DNA from: CBIFWW01 sp966186435
GTDB lineage: Bacteria > Pseudomonadota > Gammaproteobacteria > Enterobacterales > Enterobacteriaceae
Direction of reading: 5' to 3'
DNA length: 14,141 bases
NCBI GenBank assembly: GCA_966186435.1
Contig: CBIFWW010000087.1
Location: 1 to 14,141 of the forward strand
A model generated the notes under the pieces. It did no database searches. It was not told the DNA's origin and saw only the letters and a list, made by a program, of their open reading frames with translations. Made by a program: the position numbers and the translations under genes. The stretch's first letter is position 1, and every line of letters starts with the position of its first letter. Shown piece after piece: positions 7,359 to 14,141 of the stretch.

Positions 7359-8036
7359 TCACCTGTATAACCAGTAGGCAGAGCCATTAACCACGGCCCC
7401 GCTTTGAATGTAGCGTCGAATGGCGGCGCTGTTGCTGATTTGCGTGGCCACGTATAGCCGGGAAAGCCTGCGGGACTGGCACCAGTGCATGGCTGCTTGC
7501 ATTAACTCAGCCCCCACGCCTCGCCCCGCGAGCAGGCCAATACGCGCTTCACTGTCGTTAATTTGCCGTAAAGTCACAAAGCCCCGGTAGCCGCGGTCGC
7601 TGTCTCTTAGTAACAAACAGCTGTGATCAAAAGTGCCGCGAACGGCGTTCTCTACCCACTGGGCATAAAAGCGCCCGCTATCCCCTACGTCATACCAGGG
7701 GGCACGGAAACGGCTGTACCGGAAAGCGTCTGAGGCCTGCTGGCGCAGCAGCGGGATATCTCCCAAGATGGCAGTATCAAGCTTTGGATCCGCAATCTGG
7801 CCGGTGATATCGATGGAAAAATCAATATCCCCTTCCGCCAGCCGGAAACCCATGGCCTGGAGGCCATCGAGCAAATCCAGCCTGGAAGCGGGGATTTTAG
7901 CCTGCACCAGAGCATAATTATCCAGTGTGGCCACATCCAGTTCTTCAGCCCGCTGGTCTATCTGCACCAGGGCACTGTGGATACCGAAAAACTCGGTTTC
8001 CCAGGCCAGCGGGGAGAGGGTTCCTTTAACCGACAT
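7359..8036 (-). CDS. wecD: dTDP-fucosamine N-acetyltransferase WecD
   Basis: WecD (also RffC) acetylates the 4-amino group of dTDP-Fuc4N using acetyl-CoA, giving dTDP-Fuc4NAc, the WecF donor. The 225 residues fit E. coli WecD (224). The C-terminal half is a GNAT fold: acetyl-CoA loop RIGLLAGRGVGAELM (165-179) and the late segment RRYIQSGAVV, where Y209 corresponds to the catalytic Tyr208 described for E. coli. RFRAPWYDVGDSGRFYAQWVENAVRGTFDH (109-138) is the other conserved block. The N-terminal 100 residues are more diverged, as is usual for this protein. The ATG at 8036 has AGGAG at 8047-8043 with six-base spacing. It follows wecC after only 21 bases, where E. coli has rffG and rffH. Confidence 0.95.
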   Translation of the reverse strand: MSVKGTLSPLAWETEFFGIHSALVQIDQRAEELDVATLDNYALVQAKIPASRLDLLDGLQAMGFRLAEGDIDFSIDITGQIADPKLDTAILGDIPLLRQQASDAFRYSRFRAPWYDVGDSGRFYAQWVENAVRGTFDHSCLLLRDSDRGYRGFVTLRQINDSEARIGLLAGRGVGAELMQAAMHWCQSRRLSRLYVATQISNSAAIRRYIQSGAVVNGSAYWLYR

Positions 8037-8057
8037 ATCTCACTCCTGCCGGGTGGC

Positions 8058-9320
8058 TTAACGCCAGACGCCTTTGGTATCGACCACATAAGCCTGCTGG
8101 ATGCGGGCACCGTCGATGGCTTTGAAGGCTTTATGATCGACCAACAGCACTAATACATCAGCCTGTTCCAGTGCTTGCTCAAGAGAAACCAATTCGCCGT
8201 GGCCTGCCAGTTTCTTCGGCAGGACGTGAATATTTGGTTCCACCAGCAGCATCTCGCCTTTGTGCCACTCAGACAGCAGCCCGGCGATTTCAGTGGCCGG
8301 GCTTTCGCGCAGATCATCGATATCCGGCTTGAAGGCCAGGCCCAGGCAGGCAATTTTTAATTCTTTGGCAGTTTTACCGGTGTCGGCCAGGCAATCTGCC
8401 ACGGCGGCTTTCACCTGGTTAATCACCCAATGGGGTTTGTGATCGTTCACTTCACGAGCGGTACGGATCAGACGAGCCTGTTGTGGGTTTTGCGCCACAA
8501 TAAACCACGGGTCAACGGCGATACAGTGGCCGCCAACCCCCGGGCCAGGCTGGAGGATATTCACCCGCGGGTGACGATTCGCTAGGCTGATCAGCTCCCA
8601 GACATTAATACCCTGGTCAGCACAAATCAGAGACAGTTCGTTGGCAAACGCGATGTTCACATCGCGGAAGCTGTTTTCTGTCAGTTTGCACATTTCCGCC
8701 GTGCGGGCATTGGTGACCACGCACTCGCCTTTCAGGAAGATGTTGTACAGCTCGCTGGCGCGGGCGGAGCATTTTGGGGTCATCCCGCCGATCACTCGGT
8801 CATTCTGAATCAGCTCAATCATCACCTTGCCAGGTAACACGCGCTCCGGGCAGTAAGCGATGTTGATATCGGCATCTTCACCCACCTGATGTGGGAAGGT
8901 CAGATCCGGGCGCAGGGCAGCCAGGGTTTCAGCCACTTGTTCAGTGGCACCCACCGGTGAGGTGGACTCCAGGATCACCAGCGCGCCCTTTTGCAGGGTA
9001 GAAGCCAGTGACGTTGCCGCTGTGATAACGAAGTGCATATCTGGCTCGTGGTCGCCCTTAAAGGGCGTTGGCACGGCAATCAGGTAAGCATCGGCAGCCA
9101 CCGGGGCCGTGCTGGCTTTGAGGTACCCGCCTTCTACTGCGGTTTTCACCACGCGGTCCAAATCTGGCTCCACAATGTGGATTTCTCCACGGTTGATGGT
9201 GTCCACCGCGTGCTGATTAACATCAATACCGATGACCTGCTTCTGGCAAGAAGCAAACGCCGCCGCCGTTGGTAGGCCGATATAACCCAGGCCAATTACA
9301 GAAATGGTGGAGAAACTCAT
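8058..9320 (-). CDS. wecC: UDP-ManNAc dehydrogenase WecC
   Basis: WecC oxidises UDP-ManNAc to UDP-ManNAcA in two NAD-dependent steps, supplying the WecG donor. The 420 residues equal the E. coli length and show the UDP-glucose/GDP-mannose dehydrogenase layout. There is an N-terminal Rossmann fold with GLGYIGLPTA (10-19), and a central domain with K212 and N216 in EMCKLTENSFRDVNIAFANE. The catalytic C266 lies in GPGVGGHCIAVDPWF, and a C-terminal UDP-binding domain carries GLAFKPDIDDLRESP. ATG at 9320 overlaps the wecB stop as ATGA (9320-9317); the ribosome site AGGTGA lies in the last wecB codons. The stop is TAA at 8060-8058, followed directly by the wecD leader. Confidence 0.96.
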   Translation of the reverse strand: MSFSTISVIGLGYIGLPTAAAFASCQKQVIGIDVNQHAVDTINRGEIHIVEPDLDRVVKTAVEGGYLKASTAPVAADAYLIAVPTPFKGDHEPDMHFVITAATSLASTLQKGALVILESTSPVGATEQVAETLAALRPDLTFPHQVGEDADINIAYCPERVLPGKVMIELIQNDRVIGGMTPKCSARASELYNIFLKGECVVTNARTAEMCKLTENSFRDVNIAFANELSLICADQGINVWELISLANRHPRVNILQPGPGVGGHCIAVDPWFIVAQNPQQARLIRTAREVNDHKPHWVINQVKAAVADCLADTGKTAKELKIACLGLAFKPDIDDLRESPATEIAGLLSEWHKGEMLLVEPNIHVLPKKLAGHGELVSLEQALEQADVLVLLVDHKAFKAIDGARIQQAYVVDTKGVWR

Positions 9321-10447
9321 AATGTCACCTGATGCTGTTTTAATGCGTTCAGAATACGTTCGCAGGCCTTACCATCCCCGTAAGGATTATGTGCCCGGCT
9401 CATCTCCTGATACTGATTATGGTCGTTAAGCAGCGCAGAAACCTGCTTAACAATCGTGTCTTTGTTAGTACCAACTAACTTCACCGTACCGGCATCCACA
9501 GCTTCAGGGCGCTCGGTGGTATCGCGCATTACCAGCACAGGTTTACCGAGTGACGGTGCCTCTTCCTGAATGCCGCCAGAGTCGGTCAAGATCAGCCAAG
9601 CGTTGTTCATCAGCCAAACGAAGGGCATGTAGTCCTGAGGGGCTATCAAAATTACGTTATCGATATGGCCGAGGATGCGGTTAACCGGCTCGCCCACATT
9701 CGGGTTAAGGTGCACCGGATAGACGATTTGTACATCCGGATTTGCCGCGGCGATTTCTGCCAGCGCGTGGCAGATATCTTCGAACCCACGGCCAAAACTC
9801 TCACGACGGTGGCCGGTAACCAGAATGGTTTTTTTACCGTTCTCCAGGAACGGGTATTGCTCAGACAGTGATTGTTTAAGGACCGGGTCGGCCAACACCC
9901 GGTCGCGAATCGACAGCAGCGCATCGATCACCGTATTACCCACTACCGAGATGCCTTTATCGGCGATATTTTCCCGTAACAGGTTCTGGCGCGACGTTTC
10001 CGTCGGGGCAAAATGCAGGCTTGCTAAGTGGCCGGTTAGGGTACGGTTAGCCTCTTCAGGCCACGGGGAGTAAAGATTGCCTGTACGTAATCCCGCTTCC
10101 ACATGCCCGACGGGAATACGCTGATAAAACGCCGCCAGGCTGGCGGCGGCGGTGGTCGTGGTATCGCCATGAACCAAAACCACATCTGGCTTAAATGTTT
10201 CCAGGATAGGCTTTAGCCCTTCCAGGATACGGCAGGTAATCTCAGTCAGCCCCTGCCCCGGTTTCATGATGTTAAGGTCATAATCCGGTTGAATGGAAAA
10301 CAGATGCAGAACCTGGTCCAGCATCTCGCGATGCTGGGCCGTGACGCACACTCTGGATTCGAAATACGGGTCATTTGCCAGCGCATGCACTAGTGGTGCC
10401 ATCTTAATGGCTTCCGGCCGCGTACCAAAAACGGTTAACACTTTCAC
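9317..10447 (-). CDS. wecB: UDP-GlcNAc 2-epimerase WecB (non-hydrolysing)
   Basis: WecB interconverts UDP-GlcNAc and UDP-ManNAc in the cytoplasm, the first step to UDP-ManNAcA. The 376 residues equal the E. coli length. Residues matching those reported as important in E. coli are all present: GTRPEAIK (8-15), D95 in VLVHGDTTTT, E117 in HVEAGLR, E131 in PWPEEANR and H213 in VTGHRRESFGRG. LTDSGGIQEEAPSLGKPVLVMRDTTERPEA is the C-terminal nucleotide-binding block. Translation begins at GTG (10447), as I recall for E. coli wecB, with a modest AAGAGA site eight to ten bases upstream. The gap to wzzE is 44 bases, the largest inside the ECA cluster, but it shows no clear promoter or terminator. Confidence 0.96.
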   Translation of the reverse strand: MKVLTVFGTRPEAIKMAPLVHALANDPYFESRVCVTAQHREMLDQVLHLFSIQPDYDLNIMKPGQGLTEITCRILEGLKPILETFKPDVVLVHGDTTTTAAASLAAFYQRIPVGHVEAGLRTGNLYSPWPEEANRTLTGHLASLHFAPTETSRQNLLRENIADKGISVVGNTVIDALLSIRDRVLADPVLKQSLSEQYPFLENGKKTILVTGHRRESFGRGFEDICHALAEIAAANPDVQIVYPVHLNPNVGEPVNRILGHIDNVILIAPQDYMPFVWLMNNAWLILTDSGGIQEEAPSLGKPVLVMRDTTERPEAVDAGTVKLVGTNKDTIVKQVSALLNDHNQYQEMSRAHNPYGDGKACERILNALKQHQVTL

Positions 10448-10491
10448 AGTGATTCTCTTTATTGACTTATTTGCCCAGAGTTATGGATAGC

Positions 10492-11535
10492 CTATACGCG
10501 GCGACGTTTAGTAAGGGCGATACCTGCCCCAACAATCACCCCAACAAAGCCCCACATAATCATCAGGAAAACGCGGCGTGGGCTATCACGCTTCACCGGT
10601 TCCTCCGGTGTACGCAGATAGCGATAAGTTTGGAAGTTTTTATCTAGCGCCGGACCAACGTTCAAGGAACCAAGTACCGCCCGGTTTTGGTCATAATCCA
10701 GATCGAAGCTCGGGCCAGCGGCCTGTAAATTTTCGATACGCGCCTGAAGCATTGGACGGCCTAACAAGAACATTTCAGAATCCGGCAGCTCATCCACCGG
10801 TACGTCAGTTTCACTGCGGCTGATATTGTGCTGCTGGGCAATCTTCAAGGCTTCTTTGATGGATTCCAGCTTACGTTGGTAGATGGTTTGGGCGACCTCT
10901 TCCTGACGCTTAACCTGCGCCTGCATCTGGATAGTCCGCGCCGCCCAGGCACCTTTTAACTCATCATTCAGATGGCTGGCAGACCGCTCGCTGGCAAAGG
11001 CTACGTACTGGCGTAGCAGGTTGTTGGCATCCGCAGAGGTTTCCGCTATTAGCTTGATATTGTCATTGATATTGCGAGTCGGGTCGGCATAGGTGAATTG
11101 AATATCGTTGATCAGGTCATCCAGCAGGGCGGCATCCGCCTTACTGTTATTCACCTTACGTTGCTTAAAATAATCCGTTTGTTGCCAGAAGTCGCGACGG
11201 GTATCCCAGGAAGAAAGCTGCATGATGAACTCTTTATAAGCGTCATCCATTACCGAGGTTTGATCGGCCGGCGCAGGGTTCACTTTGGCATCCAGATTGC
11301 GCAGGAACTGCTCCTGAGAATAATAGCCACCCATCATATTCACGGTGGGGCGGTCAGTTACCGCAGTGGCACTCCACTCTTGTTTAGCAAAGAAGGTGTA
11401 AATCAATGCAATGACGGCAAACAGCACCGCAGTGCCAATGATCCACAATTTGCCCTGCCATAATGTACGGAACAAACCGCGAATATCCAGCTCCTTTTCG
11501 CTGCTCACGGGATCTGCGGACATATACTGTTTCAT
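10492..11535 (-). CDS. wzzE: ECA chain-length determinant WzzE
   Basis: WzzE is the inner-membrane polysaccharide co-polymerase (class 1) that sets the modal length of ECA chains, and of cyclic ECA, made by WzyE. The layout is typical: a short cytoplasmic tail with ELDIRGLFRTLWQGK, a membrane span at about 30-50, a long helical periplasmic domain with several charged segments, then PEEPVKRDSPRR leading into a second span at about 322-341 and a basic tail (KRRRV). I chose ATG at 11535: GGGGA (11544-11540) lies four bases upstream, giving 347 residues versus 348 in E. coli. GTG at 11538 and ATG at 11523 are alternatives. It starts 13 bases after the wecA stop. Confidence 0.94.
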   Translation of the reverse strand: MKQYMSADPVSSEKELDIRGLFRTLWQGKLWIIGTAVLFAVIALIYTFFAKQEWSATAVTDRPTVNMMGGYYSQEQFLRNLDAKVNPAPADQTSVMDDAYKEFIMQLSSWDTRRDFWQQTDYFKQRKVNNSKADAALLDDLINDIQFTYADPTRNINDNIKLIAETSADANNLLRQYVAFASERSASHLNDELKGAWAARTIQMQAQVKRQEEVAQTIYQRKLESIKEALKIAQQHNISRSETDVPVDELPDSEMFLLGRPMLQARIENLQAAGPSFDLDYDQNRAVLGSLNVGPALDKNFQTYRYLRTPEEPVKRDSPRRVFLMIMWGFVGVIVGAGIALTKRRRV

Positions 11536-11548
11536 CACTTCCCCAACT

Positions 11549-12664
11549 TTATTTGGTTAACCCTGGATTCTTAGCATTGGCACGGCGCATACGGCGCTTG
11601 ATGCGTTTTATGAAACGCACCACTTTCCAGGCGCGCTTAATGCAATAGCCATAAAGCATAAATGCTAGCAAGAACAATACCAACATTACCCATTCAGGCA
11701 CAATGCTGAACCATTCGTTGATAACACCGATGGCAGCTAGCAGGGCGGCAGCCAAGGTAATAAGCACAAAGGCTTGCCGGGAAGTGAACCCAGCCCGCAT
11801 GATTAAATGGTGAATGTGCTGACGATCCGGTGAGAACGGGCTTAACCCCTTACGCATCCGGCGATACATGATGGCGATCATATCCATCAGTGGGATGGCG
11901 ATAATCCACAGCGCCGTAGCCGGTTTGATGGGGTGAGTTGGGCCTTGGGTGGTTTGTAACAGGATCCAAATCAGGGTGAAACCGATAAAAGTGCTGCCCG
12001 CATCGCCCATAAAGACTTTATAGCGGCGGCCGAAGGCACCCAGATTCAGCATGATGTAAGGCAGGATGCCGGCAATCATGGCAAAGCACCACATGGCGAG
12101 GCTGTTTTGACCATCCTGCAACAGGATAACCCCCAGCGCGCCGAAGGAAACGCAGGAAAGCCCGCCCAGCAAGCCATCAATCCCATCAACCATATTGAAT
12201 GCATTGATAGCGGCCCAAACGGCAAACAGTGTCAGGAAATAGCCAAACGGCCCGAGGTAAAATTCCCAATTACCCAAGATATAGCCCAGGCTGTTGAGAT
12301 ATAGCCCGCCAAATACCATCATGACAATAGCAATCCCTGCCTGCACAGAAGCACGGAACTTCACGCTGATATCAAAGCGGTCGTCCAAGGCACCCACCAG
12401 CACCAGCACGCCAGCACAAATGAGATAAAGCCGGGCATGGGGAATGTAATAGCGGGAAGTCCACCAGGCGATCAGAAATGCGAAAAAAACACCTACATAA
12501 ACCGAGATCCCACCTACTAGCGGAATCAGCCCTTGATGGCGCTTACGGAAATTCGGTTTATCCACCAATCCAATTCTTTTTGCGATTTTACGAGCAATAA
12601 AAAGAAAGACGAGGGTGAAAATGAAAACATAGATAAGGTCGGTGCCTAAGCTAAGTAAATTCAC
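11549..12664 (-). CDS. wecA: UDP-GlcNAc:undecaprenyl-phosphate GlcNAc-1-phosphate transferase WecA
   Basis: WecA makes lipid I, the first step of ECA and of many O antigens. It is a polyprenyl-phosphate sugar-1-phosphate transferase with about 11 membrane spans. Key motifs are the D94-D95 pair in GALDDRFDIS, NMVDGIDG (157-164) with D160 and D163, VFMGDAGS (217-224) and HIHHLIMR (283-290). The frame is open to an ATG at 12685, but I chose the GTG at 12664. It gives MNLLSLGTDL, aligning with E. coli (also GTG), and has AGAG purines nearby, whereas the ATG has no ribosome site. The result is 371 residues, four more than E. coli; the extra residues fall near 66-72 (WWTSRYY), shifting all later motifs by four. 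Many tightly packed genes follow in the same operon. Confidence 0.94.
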   Translation of the reverse strand: MNLLSLGTDLIYVFIFTLVFLFIARKIAKRIGLVDKPNFRKRHQGLIPLVGGISVYVGVFFAFLIAWWTSRYYIPHARLYLICAGVLVLVGALDDRFDISVKFRASVQAGIAIVMMVFGGLYLNSLGYILGNWEFYLGPFGYFLTLFAVWAAINAFNMVDGIDGLLGGLSCVSFGALGVILLQDGQNSLAMWCFAMIAGILPYIMLNLGAFGRRYKVFMGDAGSTFIGFTLIWILLQTTQGPTHPIKPATALWIIAIPLMDMIAIMYRRMRKGLSPFSPDRQHIHHLIMRAGFTSRQAFVLITLAAALLAAIGVINEWFSIVPEWVMLVLFLLAFMLYGYCIKRAWKVVRFIKRIKRRMRRANAKNPGLTK

Positions 12665-12714
12665 GATAACTACTCTCTGCTGCATTAAACAGTCTTGATT
12701 AAAGACACTAGCCT

Positions 12715-12743
12715 ATGATTTTTGATAGAAAACTGGGTGTAAA
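12715..12743 (-). promoter_or_regulatory. Possible promoter of the ECA operon (wecA)
   Basis: On the minus strand TTTACA (12743-12738, 5 of 6 to the -35 consensus) is followed after 17 bases by AATCAT (12720-12715, 4 of 6 to the -10 consensus), about 50 bases before the wecA GTG. The start would be near 12708, at a small 5-bp hairpin (GTCTT-TAATC-AAGAC, 12706-12692). The -10 box is weak, so this is only the best candidate in the rho-wecA gap (12665-12865). Read-through from rho past its terminator is another possible source of transcript. Confidence 0.35.
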
Positions 12744-12820
12744 TCAGACAGGCCTTCCCTGAAATTTGAAGCTTTTAAATCCCGTAACATTTGCTACCTA
12801 TAATCCTATATAGCAGAAAC

Positions 12821-12848
12821 GAAAAACGCCACGACTAAGCGTGGCGTT
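12821..12848 (-). terminator. Intrinsic terminator of rho
   Basis: A 9-bp perfect stem AACGCCACG/CGTGGCGTT (12848-12840 with 12833-12825 on the minus strand), loop of six, runs straight into TTTTTC. It lies 17 bases after the rho stop codon and upstream of the wecA promoter candidate, so it ends rho transcription and separates rho from the ECA operon. GC-rich stem plus immediate T run makes this a textbook intrinsic terminator. Confidence 0.9.
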
Positions 12849-12865
12849 CCCCGAGTTTCTTACAA

Positions 12866-14125
12866 TTATGACCGTTTCATCATGTCGAAGAAGTCATCAT
12901 TGGTTTTGGTCATCGCCAATTTATTGATGAGGAACTCCATTGCATCGATTTCACCCATCGGATGAATGATTTTGCGCAGGATCCACATCTTCTGCAACTC
13001 TTCCTGAGTGGTGAGCAGCTCTTCTTTACGGGTACCGGAGCGGTTGTAATCAATCGCCGGGAATACACGTTTTTCAGCAATCTTACGAGACAGGTGCAGT
13101 TCCATGTTACCTGTACCTTTAAATTCTTCGTAGATAACTTCATCCATTTTAGAACCGGTGTCGATCAGCGCAGTCGCGATGATGGTCAGGCTACCGCCCT
13201 CCTCCACGTTACGTGCAGCACCGAAGAAACGCTTTGGACGATGCAGGGCGTTAGCATCCACACCACCGGTCAATACTTTACCGGAAGCCGGTACCACGGT
13301 GTTGTAGGCACGGGCCAGACGGGTAATAGAATCCAGCAGGATGATGACGTCTTTCTTGTGCTCAACCAGGCGCTTGGCTTTCTCGATAACCATTTCCGCC
13401 ACTTGAACGTGACGAGAGGCTGGCTCATCAAAGGTAGAAGCGACCACTTCACCCTTAACCAGACGCTGCATCTCGGTTACTTCTTCCGGACGTTCGTCAA
13501 TCAGCAGCACCATCAGTACACAATCTGGGTGGTTGTAGGCAATGCTCTGAGCGATGTTCTGCAGCAGCATGGTTTTACCGGCTTTCGGCGGTGCCACAAT
13601 CAGACCACGTTGACCACGGCCAATTGGAGAAGCCAAATCAAGTACGCGAGCGGTTAAATCTTCTGTTGAACCGTTGCCACGTTCCATACGCAGACGAGAG
13701 TTTGCGTGCAGTGGGGTTAAGTTTTCAAACAGGATTTTGCTGCGGGCATTTTCAGGTTTGTCGTAGTTAACTTCGTTAACTTTCAACAGCGCAAAGTAGC
13801 GTTCACCTTCTTTTGGCGGGCGGATCTTGCCAGAAATGGTGTCACCAGTGCGGAGGTTGAAGCGGCGAATTTGACTTGGAGAAACGTAGATATCATCGGG
13901 ACCAGCGAGGTAGGAACTGTCTGCGGAGCGGAGGAAGCCGAAGCCATCCTGCAATATCTCCAGCACACCGTCGCCGAAAATATCTTCACCACTTTTGGCA
14001 TGCTGCTTAAGGATGGCGAAGATAATGTCCTGCTTACGCATACGGGCTTGGTTTTCCAGCCCCATGTTTTCGCCGAGAGTAATTAACTCAGAAACCGGCG
14101 TATTTTTTAATTCGGTAAGATTCAT
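12866..14125 (-). CDS. rho: Transcription termination factor Rho
   Basis: Rho is the hexameric RNA-dependent ATPase/helicase that ends transcription at rut-containing, untranslated RNA. The 419 residues equal E. coli length and the sequence is almost identical to it as remembered. Seen in order: N-terminal helical domain (1-47), RNA-binding cold-shock-like domain with RNP motif GFGFLR (61-66) and DDIYVSPSQIRRF, Walker A APPKAGKT (178-185), catalytic-region LLIDERPEEV with E211, Walker B VIILLDS (260-266), Q loop LTGGVDANALHRPKRF (285-300) and R loop KGTGNMELHLSRK. No insertion domain is present. ATG at 14125 is preceded by AAGAACCCACCATT, which has no good Shine-Dalgarno sequence. The rho leader and promoter lie outside the window. 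Confidence 0.98.
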   Translation of the reverse strand: MNLTELKNTPVSELITLGENMGLENQARMRKQDIIFAILKQHAKSGEDIFGDGVLEILQDGFGFLRSADSSYLAGPDDIYVSPSQIRRFNLRTGDTISGKIRPPKEGERYFALLKVNEVNYDKPENARSKILFENLTPLHANSRLRMERGNGSTEDLTARVLDLASPIGRGQRGLIVAPPKAGKTMLLQNIAQSIAYNHPDCVLMVLLIDERPEEVTEMQRLVKGEVVASTFDEPASRHVQVAEMVIEKAKRLVEHKKDVIILLDSITRLARAYNTVVPASGKVLTGGVDANALHRPKRFFGAARNVEEGGSLTIIATALIDTGSKMDEVIYEEFKGTGNMELHLSRKIAEKRVFPAIDYNRSGTRKEELLTTQEELQKMWILRKIIHPMGEIDAMEFLINKLAMTKTNDDFFDMMKRS

Positions 14126-14141
14126 AATGGTGGGTTCTTAA

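Noticed and set aside
6821..7390. A 189-codon open frame on the plus strand opposite wecE.
   Set aside because: It lies wholly antisense to wecE and the end of wecD, is rich in His and Gln as antisense frames of such genes often are, and resembles no known family.
10448..10491. The 44-base wzzE-wecB gap as a possible internal promoter.
   Set aside because: It has no -35/-10 pair with acceptable spacing and no hairpin; it reads as a simple leader for the GTG start of wecB.
12962..13657. A 231-codon open frame on the plus strand opposite rho.
   Set aside because: It is antisense to the highly conserved rho gene, contains no recognisable domain and is explained by the codon usage of rho on the other strand.

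Overview
The window is an ordinary-looking piece of an Enterobacterales chromosome. All genes read on the minus strand, in transcription order from the right edge: rho, then the enterobacterial common antigen (ECA) cluster wecA-wzzE-wecB-wecC-wecD-wecE-wzxE-wecF-wzyE-wecG, then yifK, then the first 53 bases of a tRNA-Arg(CCG) gene cut by the left edge. This gene order, and proteins close in sequence and length to those I remember from Escherichia coli, place it in Enterobacterales. The substitutions and the gene content make E. coli itself or a very close relative unlikely. I cannot name the genus from the sequence.

Right end (12665-14141): rho encodes the transcription termination factor and ends in a clear intrinsic terminator (12821-12848). 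The leader of the ECA operon follows, with a possible promoter.

Middle (1792-12664): ten ECA genes are packed with ATGA overlaps or very short gaps, as expected for one long polycistronic mRNA with translational coupling. WecA makes lipid I (GlcNAc-PP-undecaprenol). WecB and WecC make UDP-ManNAcA, which WecG adds to give lipid II. WecE and WecD make dTDP-Fuc4NAc, which WecF adds to give lipid III. WzxE flips the trisaccharide, WzyE polymerises it and WzzE sets chain length. The notable departure from the E. coli layout is that rffG (rmlB-type dehydratase) and rffH (rmlA-type thymidylyltransferase), normally between wecC and wecD, are absent. The wecC-wecD gap is only 21 bases and shows no scar. 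The dTDP-4-keto-6-deoxyglucose needed by WecE must therefore come from genes elsewhere in the genome.

Left end (1-1791): a strong hairpin follows wecG. A 250-base gap carries the yifK leader with a CA-rich element of the type bound by GcvB small RNA, then yifK (amino-acid permease). A stable-RNA promoter with an A/T-tract UP element and GC-rich discriminator then leads into the tRNA-Arg gene.

I saw no mobile element, CRISPR array, phage gene or frameshifted gene, and no convincing undescribed system. The findings concern the missing rffGH pair, start-site and coupling details, and regulatory sites.
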